Below are positions 1 through 8,229 of a DNA stretch of 64,000 nucleotides, piece by piece. Under the pieces are notes generated by a model. The model made no database searches and was not told the origin of the DNA. It saw nothing but the letters and a program-made list of their open reading frames with translations. The first letter of the stretch is position 1; every line of letters begins with the position of its first letter. Source of the DNA: Hymenobacter sediminicola (GTDB lineage: Bacteria > Bacteroidota > Bacteroidia > Cytophagales > Hymenobacteraceae); assembly GCF_014250515.1 (NCBI RefSeq), contig NZ_CP060202.1, positions 178,501 to 242,500 on the forward strand, written 5' to 3'. The position numbers were made by a program, and so were the translations under genes.

Positions 1-788
1 AGGCGTAGGCGGGTGCCATTCTGGGTTTCGGGCTTGATGTTGATTTTGACGGTTCCTGATAAGGTTTCTACTACCTGCTCACCACCCAGTAGTGCCCGGT
101 ACAGCGGTACCTTCACCTCCTGCGTCAGGTCGTGGCCGGTGCGGACGTAGCGCGCATCGGGCCGTACGCGTAGTGTGATGAAGAGCGAGCCATTAGGCCC
201 GCCATTGCGGCCGGGCGCGCCCTGGTCGCGTAGCCGGATGGTTTGGCCGTCTTCCACGCCGGGCTGAATAGTGAGGCGCAGCTTCTTGCCGTTTACTGTG
301 AGCGTGCGCGGGCCACCTTGGTAGGCGTCTTCCAGCGTCAGCTCCAGCTCGGCTTGGTAGTCCTGGCCAGCGCTGGCCCTGGTAGAGCTACGGCCGCCAG
401 CGCCACCCATATTGCCGAAAATGGAGCTGAAAAAATCGGAGAAGTCGCCGCCTTCGCCAAACTCAGCACCTCCAAAGCCCCCGCCAAACCCACCAGAACC
501 GCCCTGCTGTTGGTACTGGCCCCAGTCGAAGCCACCCCGGCCACCGGCACCGGCCTGCTGATAACGCTGCCAGTCGGCGCCCATTCGGTCATACTTTTGC
601 CGCTTATCGGGGTCCGACAGCACTTCATTGGCCTCATTCACTTCTTTGAACTTGCGCTCCGCCTCCGAGTCATTAGGGTTTACATCGGGGTGATGCTGGC
701 GCGCCAACTTTCGGTAGGCTTTTTTAATCTGGTCGGTGGTAGCAGTTTTGTCCACTCCCAGTATTTTGTAATAGTCCTTGTAATCCAC
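1..788 (-). CDS. DnaJ/CbpA-family co-chaperone, 3' end cut by window edge
   Basis: Type II/III J-domain protein that should recruit and stimulate DnaK (Hsp70) on unfolded clients in the cytoplasm. The first 262 codons are visible. Residues 1-70 are a J domain with the HPD motif (in QHHPDVNP) after a DYYKILGV start. A Gly/Phe-rich linker follows (about 75-130), then the start of the DnaJ C-terminal substrate-binding domain. There are no CxxCxGxG zinc repeats between the linker and C-domain, so it is CbpA-like rather than true DnaJ. The start is a GTG at 788-786; no ATG lies in frame nearby and the GTG gives the usual family N-terminus. The next gene diverges. The family assignment is secure; the exact paralogue is not. 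Confidence 0.93.
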   Translation of the reverse strand, partial: MDYKDYYKILGVDKTATTDQIKKAYRKLARQHHPDVNPNDSEAERKFKEVNEANEVLSDPDKRQKYDRMGADWQRYQQAGAGGRGGFDWGQYQQQGGSGGFGGGFGGAEFGEGGDFSDFFSSIFGNMGGAGGRSSTRASAGQDYQAELELTLEDAYQGGPRTLTVNGKKLRLTIQPGVEDGQTIRLRDQGAPGRNGGPNGSLFITLRVRPDARYVRTGHDLTQEVKVPLYRALLGGEQVVETLSGTVKINIKPETQNGTRLR

Positions 789-1025
789 GGGGCAAAAAGG
801 TGAAGGAGGATGGTAGTGTGGAGCTTGTCAGATTTGTTTTTGGGCTAAGTCGAAGTTCAGACGAGAAACAATATCGGAAAAAGGCAAAAAAAGAATGCTT
901 ACTGCATGCTCCAAAGGCTATTTTTCAAACGAAGGCAGCTACAGGCAGGTTGCCGGAACATAACTGGCCCAGCTTTTGTAAATTACGCTTTCATTCCCAC
1001 TTACATTTTTCACTTTTTCTCTAGA

Positions 1026-1439
1026 ATGAAACGGACTTCAACGTTTGTTCTCACTTTGTTGCTGGCTGCCGGCTGTTTTGCTGCTCAGGCCCAAACCAAG
1101 CTCCCCCCCCGCAAGCCTGTGCAGCCCAGAGGGCGTATGGTTAGCAAAGGCGCTGCTACCCGGGATGGCGCCGTGATGAAAGACGGCAAGGTAGTACTGA
1201 CCCAGAACGGTCTTACCAACCCCGTGTTGCAGGAAACAGCCCTCATCAACGGCACCAAGATCAAACCCGACGGTACGGTGACCATGACTGATGGCACCAG
1301 CACCGTCATGAAGGAAGGCGACTACATGTCGTTGACGGGCCGCCTGACTACTGCCGTAATGAAGGCGCAGCAGGATAGCCTCGCGAAAGCCGCGCAGCTA
1401 GACCCCAAAGGCAAAAAAGGCAAGAAGAAGGGCCGGTAA
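1026..1439 (+). CDS. Secreted DUF6799-like repeat protein
   Basis: A 137-residue exported protein of unknown function. Residues 1-22 form a signal peptide (Lys-Arg, hydrophobic core, cleavage near AQAQ). The middle carries short glycine-turn repeats of the type KDGKVVLTQNG, NGTKIKPDGTV, TDGTSTVMKEGDYM. These resemble the DUF6799 proteins common in Hymenobacter and relatives, by recollection of the family pattern. The C-terminus is very basic (KGKKGKKKGR). I chose the ATG at 1026 because it starts exactly at the signal peptide; an upstream in-frame ATG at 906 adds unlikely sequence. An 11-bp hairpin terminator follows. Confidence 0.8.
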   Translation: MKRTSTFVLTLLLAAGCFAAQAQTKLPPRKPVQPRGRMVSKGAATRDGAVMKDGKVVLTQNGLTNPVLQETALINGTKIKPDGTVTMTDGTSTVMKEGDYMSLTGRLTTAVMKAQQDSLAKAAQLDPKGKKGKKKGR

Positions 1440-1464
1440 GCAATTCGCATACTACGGCCAGCAA

Positions 1465-1507
1465 AAGCGGGACGCCCTGAACCAGTGAGGTTTGGAGCGT
1501 CCCGCTT
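1465..1507. terminator. Bidirectional hairpin terminator
   Basis: Perfect 11-bp inverted repeat AAGCGGGACGC (1465-1475) and GCGTCCCGCTT (1497-1507) between two convergent genes. It probably ends transcription from both sides. Confidence 0.75.
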
Positions 1508-1528
1508 CTTGTTCATCACCTTGTGGCC

Positions 1529-1723
1529 TCAGCGCTGCGTGTAGTCCTGCAGAATCTCCACTGCCTCGGTATCACTTGTGGCTTCCACTACTTCGTTGAT
1601 AACGAACTGCACCTCGGCTTCCGACCAATGTTGGGCTTCTGCGGCTTTGATGAAGGCTTCGAGCAGTACAAACCGGCCGGGTTTGGCGGGTAGCGTCCAG
1701 CTTACTTTTTTCTTGATTCGCAT
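1529..1723 (-). CDS. Small conserved-looking hypothetical protein
   Basis: A 64-residue cytoplasmic protein I do not recognise. It begins with a basic segment (MRIKKKVSW), has no signal peptide or membrane segment, and the middle is predicted helical and acidic (SEAEVQFVINEVVEATSDTEAVEIL). It lies only 30 bp downstream of the RlpA-like lipoprotein on the same strand, so it may be cotranscribed, and shares a bidirectional terminator with the convergent gene. The possibility of a chance frame is low but not excluded. Confidence 0.6.
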   Translation of the reverse strand: MRIKKKVSWTLPAKPGRFVLLEAFIKAAEAQHWSEAEVQFVINEVVEATSDTEAVEILQDYTQR

Positions 1724-1752
1724 GCAGCAACTAGTTGTTGTGTTGTGGGCTC

Positions 1753-2199
1753 CTATCCTTTCTTTACCACCTTCAGTTGTACCGGCGCTACTCCGGCATC
1801 GATGATGCCTATTTTGCGGGCCGCTTTCTTGGACAGGTCGATAATGCGGCCTTTGGCGTGCGGGCCCCGGTCCGTGACGGTCACCTTGACGGAGCGGTGG
1901 TTGCGCGGATTTGTGACCTTTACTACCGTGCCGAACGGGAGGGTGTTGTGGGCCGCAGTGCGTTGGCCAGACCGGTAAATTGTGCCGCTGGCGGTTTTCC
2001 GGCCATCGAACTTGTCGGCGTAGTAAGAGGCATTTCCGCTCTGCGTAAAGCCTTTACCACCCGCGCATGCCCCCAGAAGAAGCGGACCGGCTAACAGCAG
2101 CGCCACGGCAGTAGCCGCCCGCTGGCAACAGGCCCACACGGTGCGTAAGGCGAAGTCTGATGAGGAAGGCTGCTCAGTCGGTGAAATACTCAGGTTCAT
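1753..2199 (-). CDS. RlpA-like septal-ring lipoprotein (double-psi beta-barrel)
   Basis: A 148-residue lipoprotein of the RlpA/DPBB family. Family members bind, and some cleave, glycan strands lacking stem peptides at the septum. A basic N-terminus and hydrophobic stretch end in the lipobox LLGAC near residue 43. The barrel then shows hallmark segments: NASYYADKFDGRKTASG, RTAAHNTLPFGTVVKVTN and VTVTDRGP. There is no C-terminal SPOR domain, so it is a short form. I prefer the ATG at 2199; an ATG at 2235 would add 12 residues before an already long N-terminal region. The neighbouring GH25 lysozyme on the same strand also acts on the wall. Confidence 0.88.
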   Translation of the reverse strand: MNLSISPTEQPSSSDFALRTVWACCQRAATAVALLLAGPLLLGACAGGKGFTQSGNASYYADKFDGRKTASGTIYRSGQRTAAHNTLPFGTVVKVTNPRNHRSVKVTVTDRGPHAKGRIIDLSKKAARKIGIIDAGVAPVQLKVVKKG

Positions 2200-2297
2200 A
2201 CACAATGGGTTTATGATCAGCAGGACAACATCCAACGCCGCCCTTGCTTAGATAGGGCAAGATACCGTGGCATCACCAGCCAGCTGCCTGGGGTGGC

Positions 2298-3131
2298 TTA
2301 ATTGGGCGCTCCGCTGGACTTGGGTGGGATGCGCATGGCCAGCAGCGTTTCAAAATTGCCCTGAAAAACATTGAAGTCCACAGTGCCCCGGATACCTGGG
2401 ATATACGCCTCATCGGAGTGCTGCCAGATAATCCATTTTTCGCGGGGCAGGCTAGGCTGAGCTACCTCGTAGTGAGCCAGCCAAAGCGGATATTTATCGA
2501 AATGGCCGGCCAGGTGGCGCTTGTAGAAGCTGTAGTTGGAGTACAGAATAGGCCGAACACCGTAGTGGCGCTCTACCAGCCGTAGCCAAGTAGCTACGTT
2601 ACGGCGCATATACGCTACGTCATGAAATTCAGCGTGTTCTACATCCAGCACAGGCGGTAAGTCGCCGGGCTGCAACGGGACGGTACGCGTAAACAGGTTA
2701 GCCTGCGCAGTACCGTCGTAGTTGGGCTGGAAGTAGTGGTATGCCCCTCGGTACACGCCTGCCTTCCGGGCGGCTTCCCAGTTGCGGCGGAACCGGGAGT
2801 CACGCAGCGTCACACCTTCCGAGGCCTTGATGAAGGCAAACTTTACGTTGTGGGTGGCCACTTCCGACCAATCGATACGGCCCTGATACGCGGATACATC
2901 AATGCCATGTACGGAGTAGCCATCCAGCAGCGGCGTTTTCTCGCGGCCGGTGAGGTGGCTGCTGATAAGCGTGGCCCAGGTCCGCCGTGCGTATCGGTTC
3001 AGCTGCCGCCGATAGTGCCCGTAGAGCGCCAGCCCCGCTACTACCAGCAACACCAGCGCCCAGCGTAGCAGCGGGCGTGACTTAGAGCGGCGGTAGGATG
3101 TGGAAGCAGGGCGTTTCATCAGCGTGGTCAT
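2298..3131 (-). CDS. GH25 family lysozyme (muramidase)
   Basis: A 277-residue membrane-anchored glycoside hydrolase of family 25, cutting the MurNAc-GlcNAc bond of peptidoglycan. The N-terminus is basic, followed by one membrane segment around residues 21-38. The catalytic barrel begins at GIDVSAYQG and contains FIKASEG and the acidic pair in PPVLDVEHAE that carries the catalytic Asp and Glu in the family. WIIWQHSD and GTVDFNVF close the domain, as is usual. ATGs at 3170, 3131 and 3119 are possible; 3131 or 3119 places the basic patch just before the membrane segment. It is transcribed towards the RlpA-like lipoprotein. Confidence 0.9.
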   Translation of the reverse strand: MTTLMKRPASTSYRRSKSRPLLRWALVLLVVAGLALYGHYRRQLNRYARRTWATLISSHLTGREKTPLLDGYSVHGIDVSAYQGRIDWSEVATHNVKFAFIKASEGVTLRDSRFRRNWEAARKAGVYRGAYHYFQPNYDGTAQANLFTRTVPLQPGDLPPVLDVEHAEFHDVAYMRRNVATWLRLVERHYGVRPILYSNYSFYKRHLAGHFDKYPLWLAHYEVAQPSLPREKWIIWQHSDEAYIPGIRGTVDFNVFQGNFETLLAMRIPPKSSGAPN

Positions 3132-3242
3132 GGCAAAAGTAACGCCGGACGGTTTGGGAATAGTGCCCACCCTAGCAAAAGGTACAGGGTGGCCGCTTTT
3201 TCCCGAACTTGCTGCTTCTCCTGCTTCATCCGCTGCTACTCT

Positions 3243-3521
3243 ATGTCTGCCTCTTCAACTCCTGCCGATGCCCGCGACGAAAACGGCCGCCTTATTCGTG
3301 AGCTGCATGGCGTCACGTTGGCCTCTATCGTGGAATACCTGCATGGGCACTACGGCTGGCCCGGCCTCGATCAGCGCCTGCGTATGAACTGCTTTGCTGT
3401 GAATCCTAGCATAAAATCGGCGCTGGCTTTTCTGCGCCGTACGGCCTGGGCCCGCACCAAAGTAGAGGAGCTGTACATCCAGACGCGCACGGCAGAAGTG
3501 CAGGGCAAACCAATGCAATAG
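3243..3521 (+). CDS. VF530-family DNA-binding protein (DUF2132)
   Basis: A 92-residue protein matching the VF530 family: LHGVTLASIVEYLHGHYGW, then NPSIKSALAFLRRTAWARTKVEELY, which are the family's diagnostic stretches. Family members are small DNA-binding proteins of unknown physiological role (structural knowledge from the Vibrio fischeri protein). I used the ATG at 3243 because upstream codons do not resemble the family. It may be cotranscribed with the small membrane protein 52 bp downstream. Confidence 0.88.
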   Translation: MSASSTPADARDENGRLIRELHGVTLASIVEYLHGHYGWPGLDQRLRMNCFAVNPSIKSALAFLRRTAWARTKVEELYIQTRTAEVQGKPMQ

Positions 3522-3573
3522 CCAGCGCCGCATCTGCCTTATCCTTCCGCTTCCCCTTTGTCTTTTACTTTAT

Positions 3574-3897
3574 ATGGCTGACGTTACCGAAAAATCAAGT
3601 CCGCTGGCTACGGCAGCGGGGGCTGTCGGCTTTCTGGCTTTCGAAATAGGGACCTATTACCTGTTGCGCTGGGTTACGTCGCCATTGGGTATGCCCGACC
3701 AGTATCAGCCGGAAAACACGATTGTGCCGAACTGGGCGAAAGCCGTGATAGTGCTGCTGCTCTATCTGCTGCTGGTAGTAGGGGCTGTCCTGACGCTCAG
3801 CAACCAGCTGCCTCGCCGCTACCGTGGCCAGATAATGGGGTGGTTTTACCTCTCGCTGCTGGCAGGCTTTGTTGTAGTGTTCATGATAATGGTCTGA
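3574..3897 (+). CDS. Small integral membrane protein, unknown function
   Basis: A 107-residue protein with three likely transmembrane helices (about residues 12-32, 53-75 and 87-107) and a polar stretch between the first two. No family was recognised. It follows the VF530-type gene closely and is ended by a hairpin directly downstream. Confidence 0.72.
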   Translation: MADVTEKSSPLATAAGAVGFLAFEIGTYYLLRWVTSPLGMPDQYQPENTIVPNWAKAVIVLLLYLLLVVGAVLTLSNQLPRRYRGQIMGWFYLSLLAGFVVVFMIMV

Positions 3898-3920
3898 TTA
3901 GAAAGTAATAGAAATAAAAA

Positions 3921-3942
3921 AGCCACTGCGGAAGCAGTGGCT
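3921..3942. terminator. Hairpin terminator between convergent genes
   Basis: AGCCACTGC (3921-3929), GGAA loop, GCAGTGGCT (3934-3942). It is preceded by an A-run, giving a U-tract on the minus-strand transcript. Confidence 0.7.
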
Positions 3943-3990
3943 GGTGAGACAAGTGCCGGTCGGTCCCGGCGTTATAGGCAAGTGCTGAAA

Positions 3991-4374
3991 CTAGCGCTGC
4001 TTGATTTTGATTTCGCGCTGCTGGCTGGTAGGGTCAGCGTACGGAATGCGTACGCGCAACTCGCCCTGCTCGTGTACCGCGTCGATGCGCGTCAGGTCCA
4101 GGTCAGCGGGCAAATCGAGGACGCGGGTGAACAGTGGAGCAGCCAGCTGGTCTTCGGGCTGATGACGGAATTCGCCAAACACCGACAGGCGGCTGTTTTT
4201 GAGCACCACATGGATATTTTCCGGGCTGACCGATGGGGCAGCCACTCGAATAACTACGCCCTGCTCCTGCTTGTCCACGCGCAGCTGGGCTTGCGCGATG
4301 CCCCCACCCAGCGTGTTGAGCAGATCCAGCTGCGGGGCCAGGTTACGGATGAATTCTCGGCTTATCAGGTTCAT
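3991..4374 (-). CDS. Hsp20/alpha-crystallin small heat-shock protein (divergent)
   Basis: A 127-residue small heat-shock-like protein. The beta-sandwich is recognisable from VIRVAAPSVSPENIHVVLKN, RLSVFGEF, FTRVLDLPADLDLTRIDAV and GELRVRIPY. It ends in a basic tail (REIKIKQR) without a clear IxI motif, so oligomerisation may differ from canonical Hsp20. The start at 4374 (MNLISREF) is typical; an upstream ATG at 4419 is unlikely. A second, longer and more canonical Hsp20 lies at 18035-18649. Confidence 0.82.
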   Translation of the reverse strand: MNLISREFIRNLAPQLDLLNTLGGGIAQAQLRVDKQEQGVVIRVAAPSVSPENIHVVLKNSRLSVFGEFRHQPEDQLAAPLFTRVLDLPADLDLTRIDAVHEQGELRVRIPYADPTSQQREIKIKQR

Positions 4375-4636
4375 AGAGTGTGTTCCTCTCTTAGTGGTAT
4401 GAGCTCTATTGCAAAGCATGTACCAACCTAGAATAGCTGTCTTAGATATCTGTTTGTTGCCAGTATGGCTGATTTAAATGTTTTCGTGGCTTCCTGTGCA
4501 GCCACTATGTCAGGCGTAGTAGGATGATGACGGTATACTACGTGCCAGCAGAAACCTTCTTGGGAGCCGAAAGAGGCGTACTTGCTTTAGGTATTACCTC
4601 AGAGCACTCAGCCTCTTTGAACTGGCTAGATCAAAA

Positions 4637-4665
4637 AAGCCCTGCCAGTATAACTAGCAGGGCTT
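4637..4665 (-). terminator. Rho-independent terminator
   Basis: AAGCCCTGC (4637-4645) and GCAGGGCTT (4657-4665); the minus-strand transcript ends in a T-run after the stem. It serves the T9SS cargo gene. Confidence 0.75.
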
Positions 4666-4688
4666 CCTGACGAGAGAAGTTATAGCAG

Positions 4689-5645
4689 CTAGTGTGCTAC
4701 CTGCACACGATGAACTTCGGTTAGCTCATTGTGCGATGCACGCACCATATAAGTGCCAGCAGCCAGGTCGCTCAGGTCCAGCAAGCCGCTGGCGGGCAGC
4801 TGCAACGTCCGCAACGTCCGCCCGGTCGCATCGAGCACCGTCAATTCTACTTTTTTGCCGGCAAATGCTGGGTTGAGCTTCAGCTTGATTGGCCCGGCCG
4901 TTGGGTTGGGATACGCCTCACCCGAAAGCAGCAACTGCCCACGGGTACCATTGGTGCGGGTGTACGTAATGCGGATCTTGGGCCGCAGGTTGTCCAGCGT
5001 ACCAATGCTGTTTGAGGAAGGGGAGAGCGGTGCCGTAATGGCCGCGAAATTGGAATAGCCCAGGATATGGTCGACGACTGTGTACTGCGCCCAGTTAAAA
5101 GCATCAGTGGCAGCATTGCCGGTACCCACGCTGTTGTCCCAGTCGGTAAATATTTCCAGCGCCTGCCCGTTATAAGCAAAGGGTGCCGTGAGTGGGAATG
5201 CCACGAACCCTATGGTAGCAGGTAGGGCTTGGGTAGCATTGTTGTACACCTGCGTGGCACCAGTGGTGAGAGTCGCCCAGGGAGTAGCCGTAGTATAGGT
5301 GGCCTGAGTCGAGTTCTTCATCAGAATGCGGAATACACCCGTGCGAATAGTGGCAGCGGTATTCGTCTTTTCCCATTCTACCTGCGTGATGGCCGAACCG
5401 GGGGTAATACCGGCCGCTGTCAGCTCAGCCGCATCGAAAAGGTAGGCATACTGGCTGTAGTAGTAGCCGCTAGAGGCCGATGAGCGGTAGATAGGCCCTG
5501 GGTGATAGGATGGAGTGGCTACCGTACCGGTCGTGATAATGGCCGGGCTCTGTGCCTGCGCCACCGAAGAGGAGAGGCAAGTAACAGCCGTTATGGCTGC
5601 CAGCCCAAGGTAGCGCAAAGAAAACAGGGAGGAGAAGTGTTGCAT
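4689..5645 (-). CDS. Secreted protein with type IX secretion C-terminal sorting domain
   Basis: A 318-residue extracellular protein. A signal peptide spans residues 1-30 (hydrophobic core, cleavage near AQAQ). The central ~200 residues are Thr/Ala-rich and beta-like, with no enzyme motif seen. The last ~80 residues form a type A sorting domain: AYPNPTAGPIKLKL, VELTVLDATGRTLRTLQL, DLSDLAAGTYMVRA. That domain targets cargo through the Por/Sov machinery typical of Bacteroidota. The ATG at 5645 starts right at the signal peptide. The function of the body is unknown; adhesin or structural roles are possible. Confidence 0.85.
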   Translation of the reverse strand: MQHFSSLFSLRYLGLAAITAVTCLSSSVAQAQSPAIITTGTVATPSYHPGPIYRSSASSGYYYSQYAYLFDAAELTAAGITPGSAITQVEWEKTNTAATIRTGVFRILMKNSTQATYTTATPWATLTTGATQVYNNATQALPATIGFVAFPLTAPFAYNGQALEIFTDWDNSVGTGNAATDAFNWAQYTVVDHILGYSNFAAITAPLSPSSNSIGTLDNLRPKIRITYTRTNGTRGQLLLSGEAYPNPTAGPIKLKLNPAFAGKKVELTVLDATGRTLRTLQLPASGLLDLSDLAAGTYMVRASHNELTEVHRVQVAH

Positions 5646-5715
5646 ACGCAAGGAGTAAAGTGAAACGGTACCGTAATATATAGACAAAAGATATGCTGTT
5701 GGCAATGAGAGGTGA

Positions 5716-6081
5716 CTATTCGGCCGGAAGACGGAAGTGCGGGTTCTCAATGACTCCCAGTAGGTTGCCGAACGGGTCCTGCACGGAGCCCAGCAGAATA
5801 CCGCCTCCCACGTCATGAATAGCTTCGTGGGCCGCCGCTCCCAACGCCAACAGGTGGGTGTAAGCTGCATGGGCCTCCGGTACGCCCCAGTACGTAATAG
5901 GGCCGCACTGTCCAGCCACCGGCGCGTCCGGCACCAGGCCTAGCTCATAGCCTCCCACATTGAAGCCCACATAAAATGGCTCATCGAAATACGGCTCTTG
6001 GCGTAGTGCCTGGCTATACCACAACTTGGCTTTTACAATATCCCCAGCGGGGTACACAACGGTGCGTAGGCCTTGAAGCAT
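5716..6081 (-). CDS. VOC-superfamily (glyoxalase/bleomycin-resistance fold) protein
   Basis: A 121-residue vicinal-oxygen-chelate fold protein. It has the paired beta-alpha-beta-beta-beta signature: LWYSQALRQEPYF, VGFNVGGYELGL, then HLLALGAAAHEAIHDVGGGILLGSVQDPFGNLLGVIENP. The C-terminal DPFGN motif is typical of the superfamily. The substrate cannot be told. It lies downstream of the GNAT gene on the same strand (65 bp gap), possibly one unit. Confidence 0.87.
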   Translation of the reverse strand: MLQGLRTVVYPAGDIVKAKLWYSQALRQEPYFDEPFYVGFNVGGYELGLVPDAPVAGQCGPITYWGVPEAHAAYTHLLALGAAAHEAIHDVGGGILLGSVQDPFGNLLGVIENPHFRLPAE

Positions 6082-6146
6082 AGTAAGTAGGTGAGGAGTG
6101 AAGCAGTGAAGTTGGTAGAATAAGTGTGGATGGTAGCGCTGGCTTC

Positions 6147-6698
6147 TTATAGCGTGTCGGTTGCGGGTGTCACTGCGCGCTCAAACCGCATGCGGCCCTC
6201 AGTGTCGGGGTCGACAAGCTGAAAGTCATTGCGAAGCAGTACCTGCTCCGAGGCTGCATTATCGGGGCGTATATGAGCTATGAGGCGGCGCACCATACCC
6301 GTGCTTTCAGCCTGCTGAATCAGGCCGGCTACCAGTTCCGTCGCTAGTCCTTTGCCGCGCCAGTCGGCCGAAATAGAATAGCCGATTTCGGCGGTGCCAG
6401 CCGCGTCTGGTGGGCCCCAGAAACCGCCGGCCCCAATCAGCGTGGCTGGTTGCTCATCGGTTGCGCGCAGAATAGCATACCAGCCATACCAGCCGGCTGC
6501 CGTGCGTCCGCCGGCCGTGAGCTGGGCCAGGAAGTAGCGGCCGGCTTCCTCGTCGTACTCGCCCGGGGGCCAGTCGGCGGGCATGGCGGCCCCAAGCAGT
6601 ACCGGAAAATAGTGTGGTTTATGTAGCTCGGCAGTGAGCAGCGCCCGGCTGGCAGCCAGCAGCGTGAGGCGGGGCGTACGGGTAATAAGCGGAATCAT
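6147..6698 (-). CDS. GNAT-family N-acetyltransferase
   Basis: A 183-residue acetyltransferase of the RimJ/RimL-like GNAT branch, moving acetyl from acetyl-CoA to an amine. It opens with ITRTPRLTLLAAS. Motif A is seen as AEIGYSISADWRGKGLATELVAGLI (R/Q-x-x-G-x-G/A loop), and the C-terminal half contains NAASEQVLLRNDFQLV. The substrate (protein N-terminus, antibiotic or small amine) is unknown. Confidence 0.88.
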   Translation of the reverse strand: MIPLITRTPRLTLLAASRALLTAELHKPHYFPVLLGAAMPADWPPGEYDEEAGRYFLAQLTAGGRTAAGWYGWYAILRATDEQPATLIGAGGFWGPPDAAGTAEIGYSISADWRGKGLATELVAGLIQQAESTGMVRRLIAHIRPDNAASEQVLLRNDFQLVDPDTEGRMRFERAVTPATDTL

Positions 6699-6776
6699 GG
6701 GCGAAATATACGGTTCGCTGCGTATGGGAGCGGCGGAAATACCTGGCCGCCGTATAGCAGATGGCTGGCTAGCCCC

Positions 6777-6784
6777 TAGCTTTG
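6777..6784 (+). promoter_or_regulatory. Bacteroidota -7 promoter box TAGCTTTG
   Basis: TAGCTTTG matches the TAnnTTTG consensus and lies 22 bp before the ATG of the 6807 gene, implying a leader of roughly 15-20 nt. Confidence 0.5.
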
Positions 6785-6806
6785 CACTTCTCGTTCCGCT
6801 TATTCC

Positions 6807-7235
6807 ATGTCTGTGCCTGCCGCCGAATTTCTATTGCTTTCCTATCGAGCTGATTTACAAGTGCTAGTAGGCCGGTGGATGCGCGTAGTGACACTAGCCG
6901 AAATGCAGCAGGGCTACGAGCTGCTGTTGCAGGCTGCAGTGGAGCACAGATGCCGCCAATGGCTGCTGGATACCCGCCGCCGCAACAACACCGACGAGGA
7001 AGGCGCCCACTGGATGACCCAGGAGTTTCTGCCGCGTCTGCAAGGCCAGTTGGGTGGCACCACGGCGCTGGCGTATCTGCTGCCGCCTGTGCACCTGCGC
7101 AACGCCGCCGCCGATGCTGCCTTTCCGCCGGCGAGCTATTTCAAGGACAAACCCTTTATCTCAGACCGGTTCATTGATGAGCGCCTAGCCATAGAATGGC
7201 TGCAGTTGCAACAGAGCCTGGCTCCTGCCAGCTGA
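6807..7235 (+). CDS. Paralogous family member 1 (RWL-D-RRR / HW-T-EF protein), unknown function
   Basis: A 142-residue soluble protein, one of three related proteins in this window (with 14494-14910 and 17517-17948). Shared pattern: an RW-R strand, GYELLLQAA helix, CRQWLLDTRRR strand, HWMTQEFLPRL helix, a hydrophobic strand (ALAYLLPP), and a C-terminal FIDERLAIEWL helix. The alternating strand/helix order recalls STAS/SpoIIAA-like folds, but I see no phosphorylatable Ser motif, so this is only a fold guess. The gene appears to stand alone with its own promoter. Confidence 0.78.
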   Translation: MSVPAAEFLLLSYRADLQVLVGRWMRVVTLAEMQQGYELLLQAAVEHRCRQWLLDTRRRNNTDEEGAHWMTQEFLPRLQGQLGGTTALAYLLPPVHLRNAAADAAFPPASYFKDKPFISDRFIDERLAIEWLQLQQSLAPAS

Positions 7236-7245
7236 GAAGAACTAC

Positions 7246-7692
7246 TCAGACCTCCTGAAACGGCAGGTCCATCACAATGGCCTCTAGTGCTTCGGCTACC
7301 GTAGCGCCAATGTAGTATAGGCCTTCTTCGCAGGCACCGTAGAAAGCCCCATTAGAAGCCACCAGCAAACAAAGCGGATCGGTATAGGCTTGGCCGATGA
7401 TGCTGAGTGTGCCCCCGGGCACGCGTGGGACATAGTCGCGGCGCAGGCGCTGCAGGTCAAGTACGGTGGCCGCCTGCTGCACCTCAAACTGCACTGAGGC
7501 AATGCTGTGGTCTTGCCGGGCAAAGTAGCAGTGCAGGCCTCCAAACTCGCTGAGAAAAGCGGCTGCCGTCGGCAGCCAAGGCATCTGCACGGCGTGGGCC
7601 GCCTGTTGGTAGGCCTGCGTGGCTACGGCCCGGCCGGGGTGCCAGCCGGCTTCCGTCAGTATGTGGTGTACTTCTCCTGAAAAAACAACCAT
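7246..7692 (-). CDS. SUKH-3-like domain protein (orphan immunity-type)
   Basis: A 148-residue protein resembling the SUKH-3 family, known mostly as immunity proteins against polymorphic or contact-dependent toxins. The opening HHILTEAGWHPGR, the LSEFGGLHCYF segment in the middle, and GAFYGACEEGLYYIGATVAEALEAI near the end fit that family. The ATG at 7692 begins just before the conserved helix; longer upstream starts run through a region holding a terminator. No toxin gene is adjacent, so it is an orphan or has an unrelated role. Confidence 0.72.
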   Translation of the reverse strand: MVVFSGEVHHILTEAGWHPGRAVATQAYQQAAHAVQMPWLPTAAAFLSEFGGLHCYFARQDHSIASVQFEVQQAATVLDLQRLRRDYVPRVPGGTLSIIGQAYTDPLCLLVASNGAFYGACEEGLYYIGATVAEALEAIVMDLPFQEV

Positions 7693-7896
7693 GGAAGCAG
7701 GGCAGGCAATGGAAGGCGCAAGATACGGAAGGTTGAGCCGCATTACTACTCCGCAACCTGTGGTCCAGGTTCGTAAAACAGAACAGGGGGTGGATATAAC
7801 TAACTGTAAGCAAGGTGAATGATACTCGAATATGGATTCTGCGCGCAGTGCAATCGAGCCCTGCAGCCACCCATAATCTAGGCGGATGAATACAGC

Positions 7897-7933
7897 AACA
7901 GGCCCTACTACGGAGCGGGTAGCAGGGCCTGTT
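7897..7933 (-). terminator. Terminator after the acyl carrier protein gene
   Basis: Perfect 10-bp repeat AACAGGCCCT (7897-7906) and AGGGCCTGTT (7924-7933), just beyond the 3' end of the minus-strand acyl carrier gene. Confidence 0.65.
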
Positions 7934-7942
7934 ATGCGCCGA

Positions 7943-8197
7943 TTAATAACTATGGCTGGCAGCAAGGTGCGTGTCAACGCAGTCCAGCACGTCCTGCACG
8001 GTACGCAGTTCCTCGAGCTCGGCGTCGGGAATTACAATATGGAACCGGTACTCTAGGTTCATCGTCAACTCTATCAGGTCGACGGAGTCAAGCCCGATAT
8101 CGTGTACTAGGCGGGTGGTGGGTTGAAGCAGGAGGTTAGGGTTGCGGCGTTTGCGGCGGAGCATCCGTTCCACCTGATACTTAATCAGCTGTTCCAT
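7943..8197 (-). CDS. Acyl carrier protein (stand-alone)
   Basis: An 84-residue carrier protein. The 4'-phosphopantetheine attachment Ser lies in GLDSVDLIEL, preceded by TTRLVHDI and followed by an acidic helix (IPDAELEELRTVQDVLDCV), as in acyl carrier proteins. The N-terminus is unusually basic (RMLRRKRRNPN). It would shuttle acyl groups as thioesters in the cytoplasm. There is no ketosynthase or ligase nearby; instead it lies 32 bp behind an adaptor-like membrane protein under an Rrf2 regulator, so it is probably not the housekeeping fatty-acid ACP. Confidence 0.88.
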   Translation of the reverse strand: MEQLIKYQVERMLRRKRRNPNLLLQPTTRLVHDIGLDSVDLIELTMNLEYRFHIVIPDAELEELRTVQDVLDCVDTHLAASHSY

Positions 8198-8229
8198 GGG
8201 ACAGGAAAAAAACGGGTGTGAATAGTAGC

